Shown here: positions 43,120 through 51,588 of the stretch, in pieces
Layout: each line of letters begins with the position of its first letter
Numbering within the stretch: the first letter of the stretch is position 1
Source: Phycicoccus sp. Root101
GTDB lineage: Bacteria; Actinomycetota; Actinomycetes; Actinomycetales; Dermatophilaceae
Direction of reading: 5' to 3'
Assembly (NCBI RefSeq): GCF_001426245.1
Contig: NZ_LMCM01000008.1
Coordinates: 1-64,000, forward strand
Length of the DNA stretch: 64,000 nucleotides
The notes under the pieces: model-generated
What the model was told of the DNA's origin: nothing
Databases searched by the model: none
The model's input: only the letters and a program-made list of their open reading frames with translations
Program-made: the position numbers and the translations under genes

Positions 43120-44670
43120 TCATCGTCGTCGTCGGGCCGCTCGACTCCGGACGGTCATGAGCCCAGGCACGGCGAAGCCTGCTGCCGCGATGAGCGCCTC
43201 GGGCCAAGCGCCTAGGCGAGCTGCAGGGGTCAGGGCGGTCTCGACCGGCAGGGCGGCCGACAGAACCTCGGCGGTGAAGTGACCGCCGCGCGAGGCGACT
43301 GACCCATCCGGTCGGATGAGGGCGCTGACTCCGACGGTCGAGATGTGTACGACGGGCCGGCCCAGCTCGACGGCTCGCAGGCGTGACATGGCCAACTGCT
43401 GGACACTCTCGTCGGTCCGGCCGAAGGTGGCGTTGTTCGTCGGCACGAGCAGTACTCCCGCTCCCTGCCGAACCGCATCCCGCAGCTGGTCGTCGAAGGC
43501 GACCTCGAAGCAGATGGCGACGCCAAACCGGACCGGTCCGGCGTCGATGACGGGCGTGCCCTTTCCGGCGGCGAAGTCGGTCCGGACCAGGTCCACCTTG
43601 GTCGTCACGGTGCGGAAGAAGGACCGGTACGGCACGTACTCGGCGAAAGGGACTGGACGCCGCTTCACATATGAGTCCGTCACCTTTCCCAGCGGTGACC
43701 AGACCAAGGTTGCGTTGGACACTCTGGGGGTCGGCCGGGCGAGCACGGCTCCTACGACCACGGGAACGCCGACGGCCTCAGCCGCCGCCGTGATGTCTCG
43801 GGAGGCCTGGCCGTCCGTGGTTGGGTCGATGTCGCTGGAATTCTCCGGCCACAGCACCACGTCGGGCCTCTGCACTCGACCGGCTCGCACGTCCGCGGCC
43901 AGTGCCAGCGTCCCGGCGACGTGGTTGGTCAGGACCTGACGGCGCTCAGCGTTGAAGTCCAGGCCTGGACGCGCCACATTGCCCTGGATCGCCGCCACGG
44001 AAACCTTGGGGCCAGATTGACCATCGCCTCCGGCGCCCAGCGGAAGCAGGGCGCCGCCAGCCATCAGCCCGGCGGAGCCGACGACAGCAGCGAACGGTTG
44101 CGTCAGGTTCCTGGTTTTACGAGCCCGCACACTCCGGTCCCACTTCAACTGGGAGGCGGCCAGTGCCAGCAGCGCCCCTGCCAATGCGACTACTAACGAC
44201 ACAGCTGGTGCACCACCGGCCCACGCCCACCCCAAGGCCGGGCTGTCCGCCTGCGAGAACGCGACTCGGCCCCACGGGAATCCGCCGAACGGGGTCCGGC
44301 CCCGTACCGCCTCCTGGGCCACCCAAAGGGGCGCCATCAGCAACAGTTGGCCCGTGCGGCTTTGGGTGGCGCGACCGGTCAAGGCGACCGCGACCCCGAA
44401 CAGGGCGACGTACGCCGCCTGCAGGACGGCCAAGGCGAGCCAAGGTCCCGGTCCGACATATATCCCCGACCAGCCCAGGTGCGGGACGAAGAAGCCGAGA
44501 CCGAACAGGGCGCCGACCAGGGCGCCGACGACGGGCCTAACGCCGCGCAGCAGCAAGAAGAGACCGGCCAGTGCCAGCGGCGCCACGGGCCACCAACCGA
44601 CGCTCGGAAACGCAACGTCGAGTGCGACGCCGGCAGCCACAGCCGCGACGGCCCGCAACAGCAGCCTCAT
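43120..44670 (-). CDS. lnt: apolipoprotein N-acyltransferase Lnt
   Basis: 516 residues from ATG at 44670. About six N-terminal membrane helices, then a nitrilase-fold domain (from about 225) with VLWPENSSD, the lysine motif SYVKRRPVPFAEYVPYR and the catalytic cysteine GVAICFEVAFDD. Lnt N-acylates lipoproteins; actinobacteria use it. It lies at the end of the copper operon, overlapped with the gene before it. A second chromosomal Lnt is presumably present in the host. Confidence 0.9.
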   Translation of the reverse strand: MRLLLRAVAAVAAGVALDVAFPSVGWWPVAPLALAGLFLLLRGVRPVVGALVGALFGLGFFVPHLGWSGIYVGPGPWLALAVLQAAYVALFGVAVALTGRATQSRTGQLLLMAPLWVAQEAVRGRTPFGGFPWGRVAFSQADSPALGWAWAGGAPAVSLVVALAGALLALAASQLKWDRSVRARKTRNLTQPFAAVVGSAGLMAGGALLPLGAGGDGQSGPKVSVAAIQGNVARPGLDFNAERRQVLTNHVAGTLALAADVRAGRVQRPDVVLWPENSSDIDPTTDGQASRDITAAAEAVGVPVVVGAVLARPTPRVSNATLVWSPLGKVTDSYVKRRPVPFAEYVPYRSFFRTVTTKVDLVRTDFAAGKGTPVIDAGPVRFGVAICFEVAFDDQLRDAVRQGAGVLLVPTNNATFGRTDESVQQLAMSRLRAVELGRPVVHISTVGVSALIRPDGSVASRGGHFTAEVLSAALPVETALTPAARLGAWPEALIAAAGFAVPGLMTVRSRAARRRR

Positions 44671-44996
44671 GCGTCGCGGCCAGCCTGCGAGCGACCCGTC
44701 CCGTCCGGCTTCGCCTCGACGCGCTTGTCGCCTGTTGCGGACTCGGCCTCGGGGGACAGCGTCCCAGTTTGGTCAGCTTGCCTCAACTCTGGGTCGGCCT
44801 CGAGGTCAGCGCGCGTGGAGGACTCGCTCTGGTCCACCTGTGCGGTGGTTGGCTGGTCACGGCTGGCCTCCCATTGCGACAGCGCGAGGCGTTCGCGGCG
44901 GTCACCTTCGAGCATCGCCCGGATCACCAGGTAGAAGAGGAACCCGACTCCCGTGGAGGGGATCAGAGCGGCGACGTACTTGAAGAAGTCAGGCAT
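44667..44996 (-). CDS. small single-helix membrane protein
   Basis: 109 residues from ATG at 44996, which overlaps the upstream CopD-CtaG gene, and its stop overlaps the Lnt start. One membrane segment (FFKYVAALIPSTGVGFLFYL), then a charged, probably disordered tail. No family recognised. The tight coupling on both sides argues for a real gene with a role linked to CtaG or Lnt. Confidence 0.65.
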   Translation of the reverse strand: MPDFFKYVAALIPSTGVGFLFYLVIRAMLEGDRRERLALSQWEASRDQPTTAQVDQSESSTRADLEADPELRQADQTGTLSPEAESATGDKRVEAKPDGTGRSQAGRDA

Positions 44997-47109
44997 CGCT
45001 CTGCGGCTCTTCCCTGGGGACGGTGTCGGCGCCCTGATTGGCCCGTTCTCTTTTGGCAGTCCGTGTGGTGAGGGGCCCCGCATGCCTGGCGTGGAGCTGG
45101 CGCAGGTGCTCGTTGTAGGCAGCCAGCGCAGCGTCGCCGTCGCGGGTTGCTTGCCTGTCGTACCTGCGTGCCTCGCGCTTGTCGGAGCGGATCCAACCGA
45201 CTGCCATGGCGACTGCCATCATCGCGACGGGGTAGTCGCCGATTGCCCACCCGAGCGCGCCGCCGAGGTACTGCTCCTTGGCCAAGGAGTTCCCCCATGG
45301 TCGTCCCAAGGTGCCGAACCAGTCCTGCGCCAAGATGGTGCTGCTACTCATCAAGGCGACCGCAAACAGTGCATGAAACCCGAACGTGGCCATGAGCAGG
45401 AGTAGGCGAAACACGTATGGTGGCCGTGCCGGGCCGGGGTCGACACCGACGAGGGCTGAGGCGAGCAGGTATCCAGACAGCAGGAAGTGCAGCGTCATCA
45501 GCACGTGTCCGGTGTGGGTCCGCAACGCAAGGTCGAGCAACGGGCTGTAATAGAAGGCGACCATCGACGCGACGAAGTTGCCGGCGGCAACCAGCGGGTG
45601 GCCCAGCACCGCCAACGGGCGGGAGTGGACGATAGCCAGCAACCATTCGCGCGGTCCGCGGCTGCCGTCGGCTCGCGATGACAGAGTACGCACCGCCAGG
45701 GTCACCGGGGCACCGAACACCAGCAGGACGGGAACGGTCATCGCGATCGTCATGTGCTGGACCATGTGCACGCTGAACAGGACCCGCCCATATACCCCGG
45801 GGCTGGCGCTGGTCGCAACGATCATGACGATGCATCCGGCGGCCCATGCCACGGTCCGCCCCACGGGCCACGTGTCGCCGCGAGCCTTCAGCCTCCGCAC
45901 CGCCAGCAGGTACCAGCCGAGGCCCGCGACGGACACCGGAACCCAGATGCTGTCGAGCCGCCACTGGGTCAGCCAGTGAAGGCCCGTGCCCAGCGCAGGG
46001 GGCATGGGGTAGCCAAGGAGGGACTCGGCGGTGCTCTCCTGGCCCGAGGAGCCGACGGCTGGAGGCGACGTCGCAGACAGTGCCGCAGCGAGTCCGATGG
46101 CCATCGACATCACGATTGCCTCGCCCAGCACCAGCCGAGTGAACCTCCGGGCACCGTCAACGCCCGACAACTGGGGCAGAAGCCAGCGACGGTGTGCCCA
46201 GCCCGCGGCACCCAGCCCGGTGAACAGCAGCGCCTTCGCGGCCAGCAAGGCCCCGTAGGGGCTGCGCACAGCATCGAGGCTGTCCAGCCGCGCCAGGGCA
46301 GCTCCGACGCCGGACACCGCCACCATCAGGTACGCCCAGCCCGCTAGGGCTGAGAAACGCTTGACACTAGTGGTCAGGGCGGACCCGAGGTGCTTGCGCA
46401 GGAGCAGTAGGGCCGTGAGCCCACCGACCCAGATGGTCACTCCCACCAGATGCGCCGCTTGGGCGTCGACTGCAAGGCTGTGGTTGGCCGCTCCGGCAGC
46501 GTGCCCGGTCAAGGCGAGTGGAAGCAGGGCCCCGATGCCGACGACCAGTGCCCAGCCAGCCGTCACGATTCGTTGGGCGCTGGCGGCCAGGCCAGCCGCG
46601 ACGATGACGAGCGCCGCGCTGACGGCCAACGACTTCCCCAGGTCGAAGTCTGTCACGAAGGAGTGAATGCCCAGCCAGGTGCTGCTTGTCGCGACCGGGA
46701 CACCGGCGAGGTCGGAGTACGTCAACGCCAGCATCAGCACGCTGGCGACCGCCCACACCGACCCGAATACTCCCGCGAACCGCAGTGCTAGCGCGCGGAT
46801 TCCTTCGATGCGGTCCTTGCCGTCAGGCTTCGCTGGTGGCAGGACAATCGCGGCCATCACGAGCATGCCGATGGTGATGGCGGCACTCGAATCGCGCAAG
46901 CCACGGACGACCGGCAGCCCAAAACGGGTCGCCACACCCGGGTCCGGCAGGCCGGGAAAGCTTTGCGGGATTGCGCCGACCACGACCAACGCGGCCACGC
47001 TGACGAAGCAGGGGATGAGGAGCCCTAGCAGGCCGACGCGCGACGGCCGCTGAACCTCCTGAGCCGGCGTGGTGGACGACAAGTCCGGAGCAGGAGTCGC
47101 GGGTGACAT
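44989..47109 (-). CDS. CopD-CtaG fusion: copper uptake and cytochrome oxidase copper assembly
   Basis: 706 residues from ATG at 47109. The N-terminal half (to about 380) is CopD-like, with ALTGHAAGAANHSLAVDAQA and HLVGVTIWVGGLTALL. The C-terminal half is a CtaG/caa3_CtaG domain with the histidine-rich motifs FSVHMVQHMTIAM, LHFLLSGYLLA and FGFHALFAVALM. About 15 membrane helices in all. CopD imports or handles copper beside CopC; CtaG delivers Cu to oxidase. Such fusions are common in Actinomycetota. One-base overlap with CopC. Confidence 0.9.
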   Translation of the reverse strand: MSPATPAPDLSSTTPAQEVQRPSRVGLLGLLIPCFVSVAALVVVGAIPQSFPGLPDPGVATRFGLPVVRGLRDSSAAITIGMLVMAAIVLPPAKPDGKDRIEGIRALALRFAGVFGSVWAVASVLMLALTYSDLAGVPVATSSTWLGIHSFVTDFDLGKSLAVSAALVIVAAGLAASAQRIVTAGWALVVGIGALLPLALTGHAAGAANHSLAVDAQAAHLVGVTIWVGGLTALLLLRKHLGSALTTSVKRFSALAGWAYLMVAVSGVGAALARLDSLDAVRSPYGALLAAKALLFTGLGAAGWAHRRWLLPQLSGVDGARRFTRLVLGEAIVMSMAIGLAAALSATSPPAVGSSGQESTAESLLGYPMPPALGTGLHWLTQWRLDSIWVPVSVAGLGWYLLAVRRLKARGDTWPVGRTVAWAAGCIVMIVATSASPGVYGRVLFSVHMVQHMTIAMTVPVLLVFGAPVTLAVRTLSSRADGSRGPREWLLAIVHSRPLAVLGHPLVAAGNFVASMVAFYYSPLLDLALRTHTGHVLMTLHFLLSGYLLASALVGVDPGPARPPYVFRLLLLMATFGFHALFAVALMSSSTILAQDWFGTLGRPWGNSLAKEQYLGGALGWAIGDYPVAMMAVAMAVGWIRSDKREARRYDRQATRDGDAALAAYNEHLRQLHARHAGPLTTRTAKRERANQGADTVPREEPQSDA

Positions 47110-47699
47110 CAGCCTCGGTCCCTGGCCCAGAACAGGCCGGCGGCCAGCAGCAGCATGGCCCCGACAATGCCTGCGACCCAGTAGATGAGGCGGCGTCGAG
47201 GCTGGAGTGGATCAGAGTCCTGGTGACCCGATGCCGGAGGCGGTGTCGTGGAGGTCTTCGCCGCTGCCACGGATGTGCTGCCGCCGGAGGCGGTCGGGGT
47301 TCCCGTTGGCGCGCTGGTCGAGGTAGTAGCCGGACGGACGGTGAAGGGGATCGTTCCGGAGATCGGGTGACCATCGACGGAGACAACCCGGAACGAGAAC
47401 TTCCACGCCCCGGCTGCCTTGAGGCTGTCTGGGACAGTGGCCTTGAGCGTCTTGCCGTCGACCGTGACCGGTACCGGCCTAGGGTCGCCGCCGGCCACGG
47501 TCAGGGTGGCCTTGGAAAACTTGGGCTCGATGCGGTCCGAGAACATAGCCCGCACGGTTGGCGGCGCGCTGGCGAGCACCGCATTTGCGGGGGGTGTGGA
47601 CGAGGTGAGTTCGGAGTGCGCGGCCACCGGCGCAGGGACGCTGAGCAGAGCTCCAGCCGCCACCGAGACAACCATGAGCAGTGTCCGGAGCCGGCTCAC
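47109..47699 (-). CDS. copC: CopC copper-binding protein, membrane-anchored
   Basis: 196 residues from GTG at 47699 (overlapping the DUF305 stop). Signal peptide ending at VAAHSELTSS, so the mature N-terminus begins with the His of the CopC Cu(II) site; the other ligands include the VDGHPISG histidine. The CopC beta-barrel is followed by a Thr/Ser/Pro linker and a C-terminal helix (VAGIVGAMLLLAAGLFWA). It binds extracytoplasmic copper and probably hands it to the CopD domain next door. Confidence 0.92.
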   Translation of the reverse strand: MSRLRTLLMVVSVAAGALLSVPAPVAAHSELTSSTPPANAVLASAPPTVRAMFSDRIEPKFSKATLTVAGGDPRPVPVTVDGKTLKATVPDSLKAAGAWKFSFRVVSVDGHPISGTIPFTVRPATTSTSAPTGTPTASGGSTSVAAAKTSTTPPPASGHQDSDPLQPRRRLIYWVAGIVGAMLLLAAGLFWARDRG

Positions 47700-48469
47700 T
47701 TGGACATCCTGGACGCCAGCAGGGACTCCATCTGCTCAATTTCGGCGGCCTGCGCAGACTTGATCGCCTTCGCCAGCGCGACAACCTCGGGGCGGTTGGT
47801 GCGCTCAAGTATTGCCTGCGCCATCTGCACGCCGCCCCGATGGTGCGCGATCATCAGCTGGAGGAATTGGCGCTCGGCGGCCACCCCGGAGGCCGCGTCC
47901 AGACGCTTGAGGTCGGCCGGTCTGGCCATGCCAGGCATGGTCGCTGGTGGGCTTGCCGAGTTGGTACCCGATGCTCCGGCGGTGCCTGTGGGTTGCATGG
48001 CGCTCATGTCGTGTCCGGCTGAGGACATCCACGCCATGGCAGGCTCCGACCCGGTCTGGGGCAGGTCCCACAGGGTTAGCCAGCCGAACATCTGCCCGGA
48101 CTGCTGCTGCTGGCTGGTGATGATGTCGTACGCGACCGTGCGCAGGGTGGGATCGGTGGTCTTGTCGCGGATGGTTAGCGCCATCTGCACGGCCTGCCCG
48201 TGGTGGGTCTGCATGTCGCGGGCGAAGCCGGCCTCTGGGCTGGTCTCACCGGGGTGGGCGTTGCGGCCAGCGAGGCCGTAGCCGAGCAGGCCCGCAGTGA
48301 AAAGCGCCGCCATGGCGAGGACAACAGCGATGAGGACGACCTCCAGGCGTGCGCTGCGACCGCGCTGAGGATTGTCGACCTTGCCCGGACTGGTCGCCAT
48401 AGCCGTGGTCCGGGATGCTGCGACGACTTGGGAGGCAGGAGTTGCGACGTGGCGGGGTGGGCGGGTCAC
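47696..48469 (-). CDS. DUF305 (ferritin-like) metal-associated membrane-anchored protein
   Basis: 257 residues from GTG at 48469, chosen for its GTGA overlap with the preceding stop; ATG at 48400 gives 234 residues but has no ribosome binding site. One membrane helix (VVLIAVVLAMAALFTAGLLG), then two DUF305 repeats: FARDMQTHHGQAVQMAL and LQLMIAHHRGGVQMAQ, with Met/His-rich spacer (AMAWMSSAGHDMSAMQ). DUF305 proteins often sit in copper loci and are ferritin-like; their His/Met residues suggest copper binding. Confidence 0.88.
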   Translation of the reverse strand: MTRPPRHVATPASQVVAASRTTAMATSPGKVDNPQRGRSARLEVVLIAVVLAMAALFTAGLLGYGLAGRNAHPGETSPEAGFARDMQTHHGQAVQMALTIRDKTTDPTLRTVAYDIITSQQQQSGQMFGWLTLWDLPQTGSEPAMAWMSSAGHDMSAMQPTGTAGASGTNSASPPATMPGMARPADLKRLDAASGVAAERQFLQLMIAHHRGGVQMAQAILERTNRPEVVALAKAIKSAQAAEIEQMESLLASRMSK

Positions 48470-49110
48470 GAGCCCATGCCCGGCGCGGCGCTCGTCCCGT
48501 CGGTCCCGCCGGAGCAGGCGGCTCCCGGCTCGGGGGCCTGCGGGCCTTGACGGAACTCGCGGATGAACTCGGCCAGCCGAGGGTCGTTGACTCCGGTGAG
48601 CGGCAGTTGGCGACCCCATGCGGAGGCAACGACGGGTGCCTTCAAACCCTCGAACGGCGACAGGACCGCATAGGTGTCCGGCATCGCCTTGCGCAGCTGC
48701 GTCACCTGCGCCGCCGGTAGGTCGGACCGGTAGGTGATCCACACGGCGCCGTGCTCCATGGAGTGAACGGCGTTCTCATTCGGGACCGGTTTGTCGTACG
48801 TCGCGCAGTTCAGCCATGCCGGGGCATGCTCCCCGCCAGCCGGTGGGGTTTGGGGGTAGGTAACTGGCTTGTCCGTGTGGCCCTGCTCCACCGTGTATGT
48901 CGCGACCTGCTTCAGGCTCGGCTTGTTCTGCTGCTCCCGGACGATGGAGAACGTGATGATGCCTGCCACCAGGACTGCAACGGTGGCAGTAGCACTCCAG
49001 ACGGCAATACTCCGGCGCCGCTCGGCACGCATTTGCGCCTTGCGCAGTTGAGTCACCTTGTCACGGGCGGAATCACGGGCCTGCTTGCTCGCGCTGCCGG
49101 ACGGCGACAC
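48466..49110 (-). CDS. DUF3105 protein, first gene of the copper operon
   Basis: 214 residues from GTG at 49110 with AAGGAG 5 nt upstream. Cytoplasmic basic N-terminus, membrane helix (VATVAVLVAGIITFSIV), then the DUF3105 domain with PPAGGEHAPAWLNCATYD and HSMEHGAVWITY. The conserved His and Cys residues suggest metal handling outside the cell. DUF3105 and DUF305 genes are regular neighbours in actinobacterial copper loci. It heads a six-gene operon in which every junction overlaps. Confidence 0.85.
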   Translation of the reverse strand: MSPSGSASKQARDSARDKVTQLRKAQMRAERRRSIAVWSATATVAVLVAGIITFSIVREQQNKPSLKQVATYTVEQGHTDKPVTYPQTPPAGGEHAPAWLNCATYDKPVPNENAVHSMEHGAVWITYRSDLPAAQVTQLRKAMPDTYAVLSPFEGLKAPVVASAWGRQLPLTGVNDPRLAEFIREFRQGPQAPEPGAACSGGTDGTSAAPGMGS

Positions 49111-49259
49111 GTGGACTCCTTGCGGGTCGGGAGGGGGTTGGACGGCGCGGCCGGACGTTGTGGGTGGCTCGGCCGCGCCTAGAACCGACTGGCTGAAGGG
49201 GCCACGTGGCGGTCCTGGGTGCAACAGTCCGACATGAGTGCCGTGAAATGACCGAGAAA

Positions 49260-49278
49260 CGATGAAGATCTAACGAAG
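49260..49278 (-). promoter_or_regulatory. CTTC direct-repeat box 2
   Basis: On the minus strand this reads CTTCGTTAGATCTTCATCG: CTTC units 11 nt apart, pointing toward the DUF3105-CopC-CtaG operon (150 bp to its start). It also lies 60 bp upstream of the divergent response regulator gene, so it could serve both directions. Confidence 0.55.
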
Positions 49279-49338
49279 ATCCGCCGTGGGAAGGAACACG
49301 AAGGCAATCACCAAGCGCGTGGGAGTCACACTTGGGGC

Positions 49339-50079
49339 GTGAATGTGCCACCTGATGAGGGCCGAACCGGTCCAGAACCCGCCGCAAGGGTGCTCGTTGT
49401 CGACGACGAGCGCGCCCTCGCAAGACTCATCGTTGGGTATCTGACGAGGGCGGGCATGGCCGCCCAGGTTTGCCACTCGGGTCCGGAGGCAGTCGAGGCC
49501 GCCCGAGCGGCAGAGCCGGACCTGATTGTCCTCGACCTTGGCCTGCCTGGCATGGACGGCGTCGAAGTGTGCCGGCGCGTGCGCACCTTCTCTGACTGCT
49601 ACATCGTCATGCTGACCGCGCGTGACGATGAGATCGACAAGCTCGTGGGCCTCTCGGTTGGAGCTGACGACTACGTCACCAAACCATTCAGCCCTCGGGA
49701 GCTGGTAGCTCGCGTCCAGGCCATGCTGCGCCGACCACGAGCCGGGATGGTCGCACATGCCGGAGCGGATGAACCACCCCGTGTGTATGGCGACCTGGTC
49801 ATCGACGCCGTAGGCCGCGAGGTGCACGTCGCTGGGGCGCAGGTCGAGCTCACACCAACCGAGTTCGACATCCTCGGTGTCCTTTCCGCACGGCCCAGGC
49901 TAGCGTTCAGCAGGGCCCAGCTCATCGAGGACGTCTGGGGATCCGCTTGGAGTGGGGACGAACGGCTCGTCGACGTGCATGTTGGACACCTTCGTCGCAA
50001 GCTCGGCGACGACCCGACATCACCACGGTACGTGCGCACCGTGCGCGGCGTCGGGTACCGGATGGGCAATGGAGAATGA
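49339..50079 (+). CDS. OmpR/PhoB-family response regulator (copy 1)
   Basis: 246 residues from GTG at 49339. Receiver domain with acidic pocket (VVDDE), phospho-acceptor Asp in LIVLDLGLPGMDG, Thr in MLTARDD and Lys in VTKPFSPREL; C-terminal winged helix ends VRTVRGVGYRMG. It overlaps its sensor kinase (ATGA). It resembles the second response regulator in the window closely (same TFSD, LVGLSVGADDY and QLIEDVWGS segments), so the two are paralogues. Context suggests copper response. Confidence 0.92.
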   Translation: MNVPPDEGRTGPEPAARVLVVDDERALARLIVGYLTRAGMAAQVCHSGPEAVEAARAAEPDLIVLDLGLPGMDGVEVCRRVRTFSDCYIVMLTARDDEIDKLVGLSVGADDYVTKPFSPRELVARVQAMLRRPRAGMVAHAGADEPPRVYGDLVIDAVGREVHVAGAQVELTPTEFDILGVLSARPRLAFSRAQLIEDVWGSAWSGDERLVDVHVGHLRRKLGDDPTSPRYVRTVRGVGYRMGNGE

Positions 50080-51209
50080 GGTCGCCACTACCCATCCTGA
50101 CTCGCCGCGGACTGGTCACACGGCTCCTGGTGACCCAGGCGATCGTGCTCGTGGCCGGGCTGGTCATCTGCTGGGGGGTCGCCATTCTGGTCGGCCCACC
50201 CCTGTTCCACCAGCATCTACAACAGGCGGGGCACACGACCCAATCGCCGGAACTTGACCACATCGAGGACGCGTTCGCATCCGCGAACTTCATCGCCCTC
50301 GCCGTAGCCCTCGCTACAGCGCTCCTCATCGCACTGGCTGTCAGCGTCTACCTCACGCGACGAATCCAGGGCCCCCTGACTGCGTTGGCTCAGGCGGCAG
50401 GCGAGGTGGCCCAGGGCCGACACGTACACGTGCCGGCTTCCGGGATCGGTGCCGAGTTCGACCAGCTGGCGATCGCTTTCAATCAGATGGCCGACCGGCT
50501 CGACAGCGTGGAGGACACCCGCCGCCGGCTCCTGTCCGATCTTGCGCACGAGATGCGCACCCCCGTCACCACCATCGAGGGGTACCTGGAGGGTCTGGAG
50601 GACGGTGTCGTGGAATGGGATGAGGACACCGCGTCGGTGATGCGCGAACAGGCGAGTCGCCTGATCCGGCTCATCGAAGACATCGATGACGTATCTCGCG
50701 CCGAAGAGGGTCGAATGCCGTTGGAGCTGCACGACTCTGCCGTGTCCGACCTCATCTGGAACGCGGGGGCTGCATTCCGGGACCGTTACGCCCGCAAGGG
50801 GGTGAACCTGCTCGCCGACCCACGCAGGGGCGCTGGGTATGTCGTGAGCGTAGACGCACAGCGAATGGCTCAGGTCCTGTCGAACCTGCTGGCGAACGCA
50901 CTGCGACACACCGCGCCCGGTGGCACCGTCCAACTGAGCGCGCAGGTCGCTACGGACTCGGTCACCCTGACGGTCCATGACACCGGCGAGGGCATCCCCG
51001 CAGATGCGCTGCCCCACTTATTCGAGCGCTTTTACCGTGGCGACACAGCTCGAGACCGTGACCACGGCGGCGCCGGCATCGGACTCACCATCAGCAGGGC
51101 CATCACCGAAGCACACGGGGGACGGCTCGCCGCGTACAGCGACGGTCCCAACATGGGGGCCGAGTTTGCGGTGGTCCTGCCTGCCAGACCCAAAGGACGC
51201 AGGGATTGA
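50076..51209 (+). CDS. sensor histidine kinase (copy 1), likely copper-responsive
   Basis: 377 residues from ATG at 50076. Two membrane helices (about 13-38 and 70-92) enclose a very short extracytoplasmic loop with PPLFHQHLQQAGH and ELDHIEDAF. HAMP follows, then the H-box [21 protein letters not shown]-box NLLANALRHT and G-boxes DTGEGIP and GGAGIGLTI. The same loop pattern (FHQH-x5-8-ELDHIE) is kept in the second kinase. Those histidines are candidate Cu or other metal ligands. Confidence 0.9.
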   Translation: MRSPLPILTRRGLVTRLLVTQAIVLVAGLVICWGVAILVGPPLFHQHLQQAGHTTQSPELDHIEDAFASANFIALAVALATALLIALAVSVYLTRRIQGPLTALAQAAGEVAQGRHVHVPASGIGAEFDQLAIAFNQMADRLDSVEDTRRRLLSDLAHEMRTPVTTIEGYLEGLEDGVVEWDEDTASVMREQASRLIRLIEDIDDVSRAEEGRMPLELHDSAVSDLIWNAGAAFRDRYARKGVNLLADPRRGAGYVVSVDAQRMAQVLSNLLANALRHTAPGGTVQLSAQVATDSVTLTVHDTGEGIPADALPHLFERFYRGDTARDRDHGGAGIGLTISRAITEAHGGRLAAYSDGPNMGAEFAVVLPARPKGRRD

Positions 51210-51451
51210 GCGACCCCAACAAGGGTCCATCCCGGCGTGTGGCAGGCACCTTCACAAGGCCTGCCCGATTGCTCCGCCGGTCCCGCCGTGGGCGATGGGC
51301 GGCCTTGCCAGCACTGGCGCTCTCCAGCCTTGGTCTAGTGATCGTCCTGGCGTTTCGGGGAGCTCTGAGCGCGAGCATTCTGCTCTTTCCCGAGGTGCTC
51401 GTCGCTGCGGCGGCATGGGTGGCACACTTTCTGAGCCGGGAGCGGCAGTGA
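51206..51451 (+). CDS. small membrane protein coupled to the kinase gene
   Basis: 81 residues from TTG at 51206, whose TTGA overlaps the kinase stop. Basic N-terminus (RRVAGTFTRPARLLRRSRRG) and two hydrophobic stretches (ALALSSLGLVIVLAF, SILLFPEVLVAAAAWVAHFL). The overlap and composition support a real gene. It may be a small membrane partner of the kinase or the downstream ZIP-like protein. No family recognised. Confidence 0.5.
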   Translation: MSDPNKGPSRRVAGTFTRPARLLRRSRRGRWAALPALALSSLGLVIVLAFRGALSASILLFPEVLVAAAAWVAHFLSRERQ

Positions 51452-51588
51452 TCGCAGCCGACGGCATACGCACGTTCTTGTCAGACGACGAAAGCCAACC
51501 GGTCGTGCATACCAACGTGCCCCCGCCTAGGCCGGCCAAAGCACGGCAGCCACGGGCGTCGCCATACCAGCCAAGGAGAGGCTCATGA
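51448..51588 (+). CDS. 46-residue coupled small ORF
   Basis: A GTG at 51448 overlaps the previous stop (GTGA) and its own stop overlaps the next gene's start (ATGA), with GGGAG at a good distance. The product begins IAADGIRTFLSDDESQPVVH and ends Pro/Arg-rich. Two exact stop-start overlaps in a row would be unlikely by chance in a non-gene, but there is no family support and the ribosome binding site of the ZIP-like gene lies inside it. Confidence 0.4.
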   Translation: MIAADGIRTFLSDDESQPVVHTNVPPPRPAKARQPRASPYQPRRGS

